NCBI GenBank assembly: GCA_022579005.1
Contig: MU401627.1
Coordinates: 1-64,000 of the forward strand
Length of the DNA stretch: 64,000 bases
From: Poronia punctata
Taxonomy: Eukaryota; Ascomycota; Sordariomycetes; Xylariales; Xylariaceae
Direction of reading: 5' to 3'
In this document: positions 60,520-64,000 of the stretch, in pieces
Layout of the letters: every line of letters starts with the position of its first letter
Position numbering within the stretch: the first letter of the stretch is position 1
Made by a program: the position numbers and the translations under genes
Notes under the pieces: generated by a model
The model's database searches: none
What the model was told of the DNA's origin: nothing
What the model saw: only the letters and a program-made list of their open reading frames with translations

Positions 60520-61131
60520 AAGTACTAAGTAAGTTAGGTTAACTATTAAGTAGATTATAAGGTATTAAGCCCTAACTAAACTAGGTTAGGTACTTGTAAG
60601 TAGTGTGTGCGCAAGAACTAACAAAGCACGTTAGGTGTTACCTTAGGTATATACAAAGGAATCTTGTTTTCTGCTTCCGTTCCCGTCTTTCTTTTTTCTT
60701 TTTTTATCTATCTTTATTTAATTTAACTAAACACAAGCAATCTTTGCTTACTTGCTACCCTGCCTACTGTTGAGAATAACTAACAATTGCTGTTAATATA
60801 ATGCGTTGCTCTAATATTGATTAGTAGGTTAGTTAGTTTGTTAGGTATGCGCCTGCATATATAGTATGTGTATAATTTACCTACTATTGCAGGTTGGGCC
60901 TTCCATTTTCCTTCTTATTTCCTTTTATTGGCAATAGACTGTCTAGACTGCAGAACCTAGACGTGTCCATGCTGCCGTCCCACCCCTTGCATCTCTAGAG
61001 TAAGTACACGTACACATACCTATAGGTACGTATTCTAATGCAGTAAAGTAGACTCTTTATAGAGAGGTAGAAAACTTTAACCAGGTAGGTTATACCTTGA
61101 CATGATTGCTAACCTGGAGCAGGCTACGTAT
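60520..61131. other. Small GC-balanced island without a recognised gene
   Basis: Composition rises here, with pyrimidine-rich tracts (about 60670-60715), a cluster of TAGGTTA/CCTAAC motifs (60520-60610), a perfect 10-bp palindrome ACCTATAGGT (61018-61027), and splice-like strings such as CTACTATTGCAG near 60881-60892. No frame of useful length is open on either strand. It could be promoter or 5' UTR sequence, or a decayed gene, that escaped the heavy mutation of its surroundings. It ends exactly at a family-E LTR. Confidence 0.5.
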
Positions 61132-61349
61132 TGTTAGAACTTAGCAGTATAGCTAAAACGTATAATTATATTGTTATAATGCGTAAAAAGGCACTGCTTC
61201 TTTTTTTATAAAGTTGTTTTATACTATATAAGTAAAGGGAGACTTTTATAAAAGGCCTTTTTTTATAGTAGTTTTTATTTTAGCTATATATATATATTTT
61301 ATAAGCATTTTATTAATTTAAATTTTTTTATAACTTATTAAATTTAATA
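61132..61349 (+). repeat. Family-E LTR
   Basis: A 218-bp LTR from TGTTAGAACTTAGCAGTATA to AATTTAATA, colinear with 6195-6418 and 8192-8386. Its left part is the best-preserved copy, and it adjoins GC-balanced DNA on the left. No matching 5-mer flanks it (CGTAT versus TACTT), so it is not a clean solo LTR; it is probably the 5' LTR of an element continuing to the right. Confidence 0.65.
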
Positions 61350-64000
61350 TACTTTTTAAAAATAAACTAACTTATTAAACTATTTTATAGTTAAAATTAA
61401 AGCTTTAAATAATAGTATATAAAGCTTTATAATTATAAATATAAAGCTTTTTAATTATAAATATAATATTTTTATTTATTTTAGTTAATATTTTTACTTT
61501 TATTATACTTTTATAATAATAAATTAAAGTATTTTTTAAAGCTATATTGCTTTTATATTAATAAAAGTTAACTTGCTATAAAAAGCTTAACTATTTACTA
61601 TATACTAATAATCTTATAAAAGCGTTTACTATTATCAAATTTATAAGTATATAAACTATTTAAAGCGTTTTATTAATTACTTCTTAATATAGCTAGTAAT
61701 TATATATATTAATATACTATAATTTTATTTTTAATATAGCAATATTTTTATTAATAAAATTAATAGTTTGCTAATTATTATATTAAATAATAATATGCTT
61801 TATTTTTAAACTAATATTAAGCTTATAAATAAGTTAGCTAATAAATACAGCTTTTTTATAGCTTAAGCTAATATAAAAAGCTTTGCTTTAATAGTAAAAG
61901 TAATAATAATATTTTATTTATTAGCTTGCTAACTAATAAGTTTTTAAATAAAGTTATAATATAAGCTTATAAGCTTTTTTAATTAATAATATTATTTATA
62001 AAAATAAATTATTAGCTATATTAAAGCTATTTTTATTATTAAACTATAAAACAAAATATTAATTTAAATATAAATAGTTTAATATTTAATTAATAAAAAG
62101 CTTAATAAGCTAAAAGATATTATTATTAAATTATAAAAGCTATAAAGTAATAAAAGCTATATTAAGTTTAATAATACCTATAATATATATAATAAATTTA
62201 ATTCTTTATTAATAATAATAAATTCTTTTTAAAATAGTAGATTTATTATAAAAAAGCAACTTAATAAATTTTATTAATATAAATAGCATCTTGCTAAAAA
62301 AATTACTTAACTTATAAATGTTTTTAATATAAGCAAATTAAAATAGCTAAATTAAGCTTTAGTAATAATTATAAATGATTTTTCCTTTTAAAAATTATTT
62401 TAAATTATAACTTTTTATTAATTAGTATTATTTCCTTTTTTTTAATACTTTAAAAAGCTTTTACTTTTTAAAGTTTTTAGTAAGCAACTATAAAGTTGTT
62501 AATATAAATAAAAGTAAAGTTTTTGTTCTTTATATAACAATAAAGGTTATAAAGCACTAGCTTAAATTTAAGCTTTTTTAGCATAAATATAAGCTTTTTT
62601 TATTAAAAAAGTAGTAATTCCTTTAAACTATAAAGCGCTTTAAAATAAAGCTAAGCTTTTTATAGCTATAAAGTTATTTTTTATATATTTTTTATAAAGT
62701 ATTATGTTAATAAAAGCGTTAACTATATTATATTATTTTATTTTAAATTTATACTTAGCTATAATAGCTATAAAGGTTTTTAAAAGTTTTTTTACTAATA
62801 TTAAAGCGTAAGTATTTTTACTTTTATTTATAAGCTATTAATTTTTTAAAATAACTAGCTAAGCTTTATATTTTATATAAAAGCTTTTTTTATTAAACTT
62901 ATAAATATATACTTATATATAATTTAAAATTTAGGAATTTTTTACTATAAAAATAATACCTTTTTTAAAAAAGGTTATTTAATTATAACTTTTTAAATAA
63001 ATTTATTTTGCTTTAATAAACTTAGTTTTTAAAGAATAGCTTACTAAGCTTTATAATCTATATATATGCTATTAATAAACTAGTAACGTTAACTATATAT
63101 TAAATAATAACTTAATTTGCGCTTTTAAAAGCAAAAGAGATTTAAAGCAATATTAAAATAATTTACTTAATAAAAGCTATATAGCAAATATATAAAGCAA
63201 AAGGCATAATAATTTTCCTTATAACATATATAGTTAATAACGTTAAAAGTATAAAAGTAAGAAATTTAAAAGATATTATATATAATAAAAATATAAGCAA
63301 TATAAAGTTTTTTAGCTTAGTATAATAACTAAAGCAGCTTAGCTAGGCTTTTTATAAAAAGGTTTATAATATAGTAATTAAAAAGCAACTAGCTTTAAGT
63401 TGTATTAAACTAGTAGCAGTATATAAAACTAATACAAAATACTTAAAAAAAACAATATAGTAGCAATTACTTAGTAAAAGATTAATAAGCAAAGATGCTA
63501 AAAAACCTAAACCTTGAAATTAAAAACAAATGCGTAAAACTAGTTATAACTAATAATTTAATAAACAAATAGCATATAAGTATAATAAAGCAGTTTAATT
63601 AAAAAACTTAAAACCAGGCTTAATTAGTAAATATACTTATAAATACTAAAGTTACTAAACGCTAGCAACTTGAAAAAGGGGGCAATATAATAAAGCACTT
63701 ACTATAAAACCTACTTACTAAGCTATTTATATATAAATTAAAAGGTAGCAAAAATTATATTAACTAATAGCTAAAGCTTAGCGTATTACACTTTTTTTTA
63801 AGTAGCTTAGTTATTTACTTAGTTAACTAAATAAAGGTTATTTAATATACTTAGTTTTTAAAATTACTAGCAACATCACCTTATAACTAACTTATTGCTT
63901 AAACCTTTATATTATAACAATACTATTGCTTAATAACCTATATTAGCTATATATAAGAGCACTTTAAAACTTTGTTTTAAATGTGCTATTTTAAATAAAG
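61350..64000. mobile_element. AT-rich RIP-degraded repeat, probable family-E internal region
   Basis: It follows a family-E LTR and contains the segment 63430-63917, which matches 2560-3075. There is no ORF. That the LTR and this segment belong to one element is inferred from order only. The last 80 bases show no match. Confidence 0.45.

Noticed and set aside
60520..60610. TAGGTTA/CCCTAAC motifs resembling telomere repeats.
   Set aside because: The usual fungal telomere unit is TTAGGG in perfect tandem. Here the motifs are irregular, spaced and inverted, with no array, so this is not a telomere or clear interstitial telomeric tract.
61132..61349. Family-E unit considered as a MITE or TIR DNA transposon, because its ends (TGTTAGAAC...GTTCTAACA) are inverted repeats.
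   Set aside because: The short inverted ends also fit TG..CA LTRs. Two copies at 6195 and 8192 are direct repeats preceded by the same internal sequence, which fits an LTR element better.
1..64000. AT-rich blocks considered as mitochondrial DNA, a centromere, or a non-fungal AT-rich genome.
   Set aside because: There are no mitochondrial genes or tRNAs, and the nuclear genes have spliceosomal introns. The blocks resolve into LTR elements with target-site duplications. A centromere cannot be excluded from sequence alone, but nothing specific supports it.

Overview
The window is fungal nuclear DNA, most likely from a filamentous ascomycete (Pezizomycotina). The genes have short GT..AG introns with CTRAC-type branch points, and they sit in small GC-balanced islands between very long, extremely AT-rich blocks. 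Those blocks carry no credible ORF and look like old retrotransposons destroyed by repeat-induced point mutation (RIP). The species cannot be named from the sequence alone.

Layout. 1-8386: AT-rich retroelement debris, with the 3' end of a family-A LTR element at the left edge (1-1422) and a tandem family-E LTR structure ending at 8386. 8387-12439: first gene island, with an Erv1-type FAD-linked sulfhydryl oxidase and a pyruvate decarboxylase, both on +. 12440-26050: AT-rich block with a pentanucleotide satellite, a candidate 5.6 kb LTR element (13321-18944), a 12-bp minisatellite, and a full-length family-A element (19663-25939, TSD TTTAT). 26050-31140: second island, with GAR1 (+) and a long Slm1/Slm2-like F-BAR/PH protein (-), convergent. 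31369-60079: one family-A element on the minus strand, opened by three nested insertions: element C (31487-38062), element D (41297-50871) and a second family-A element on + (52137-58408). 60080-61131: AT-rich lead-in and a small GC-balanced island without a recognised gene. 61132-64000: a family-E LTR followed by more AT-rich repeat.

The four genes are ordinary housekeeping genes: mitochondrial intermembrane-space oxidative folding, fermentative pyruvate decarboxylation, H/ACA snoRNP pseudouridylation, and TORC2/plasma-membrane signalling. They do not form a cluster with a shared function. I found no RNA gene, CRISPR array, biosynthetic cluster or novel defence-like system. The informative part of the window is the retroelement stratigraphy. 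The nested stack can be taken apart by hand using LTR lengths of about 387-389 bp and short target-site duplications. The residual base context of the mutated DNA is also distinctive: TpC and GpA are almost gone while CpT and ApG survive. All repeat comparisons were made by eye; boundaries with a visible target-site duplication are good to a base or two, the others to tens of bases.
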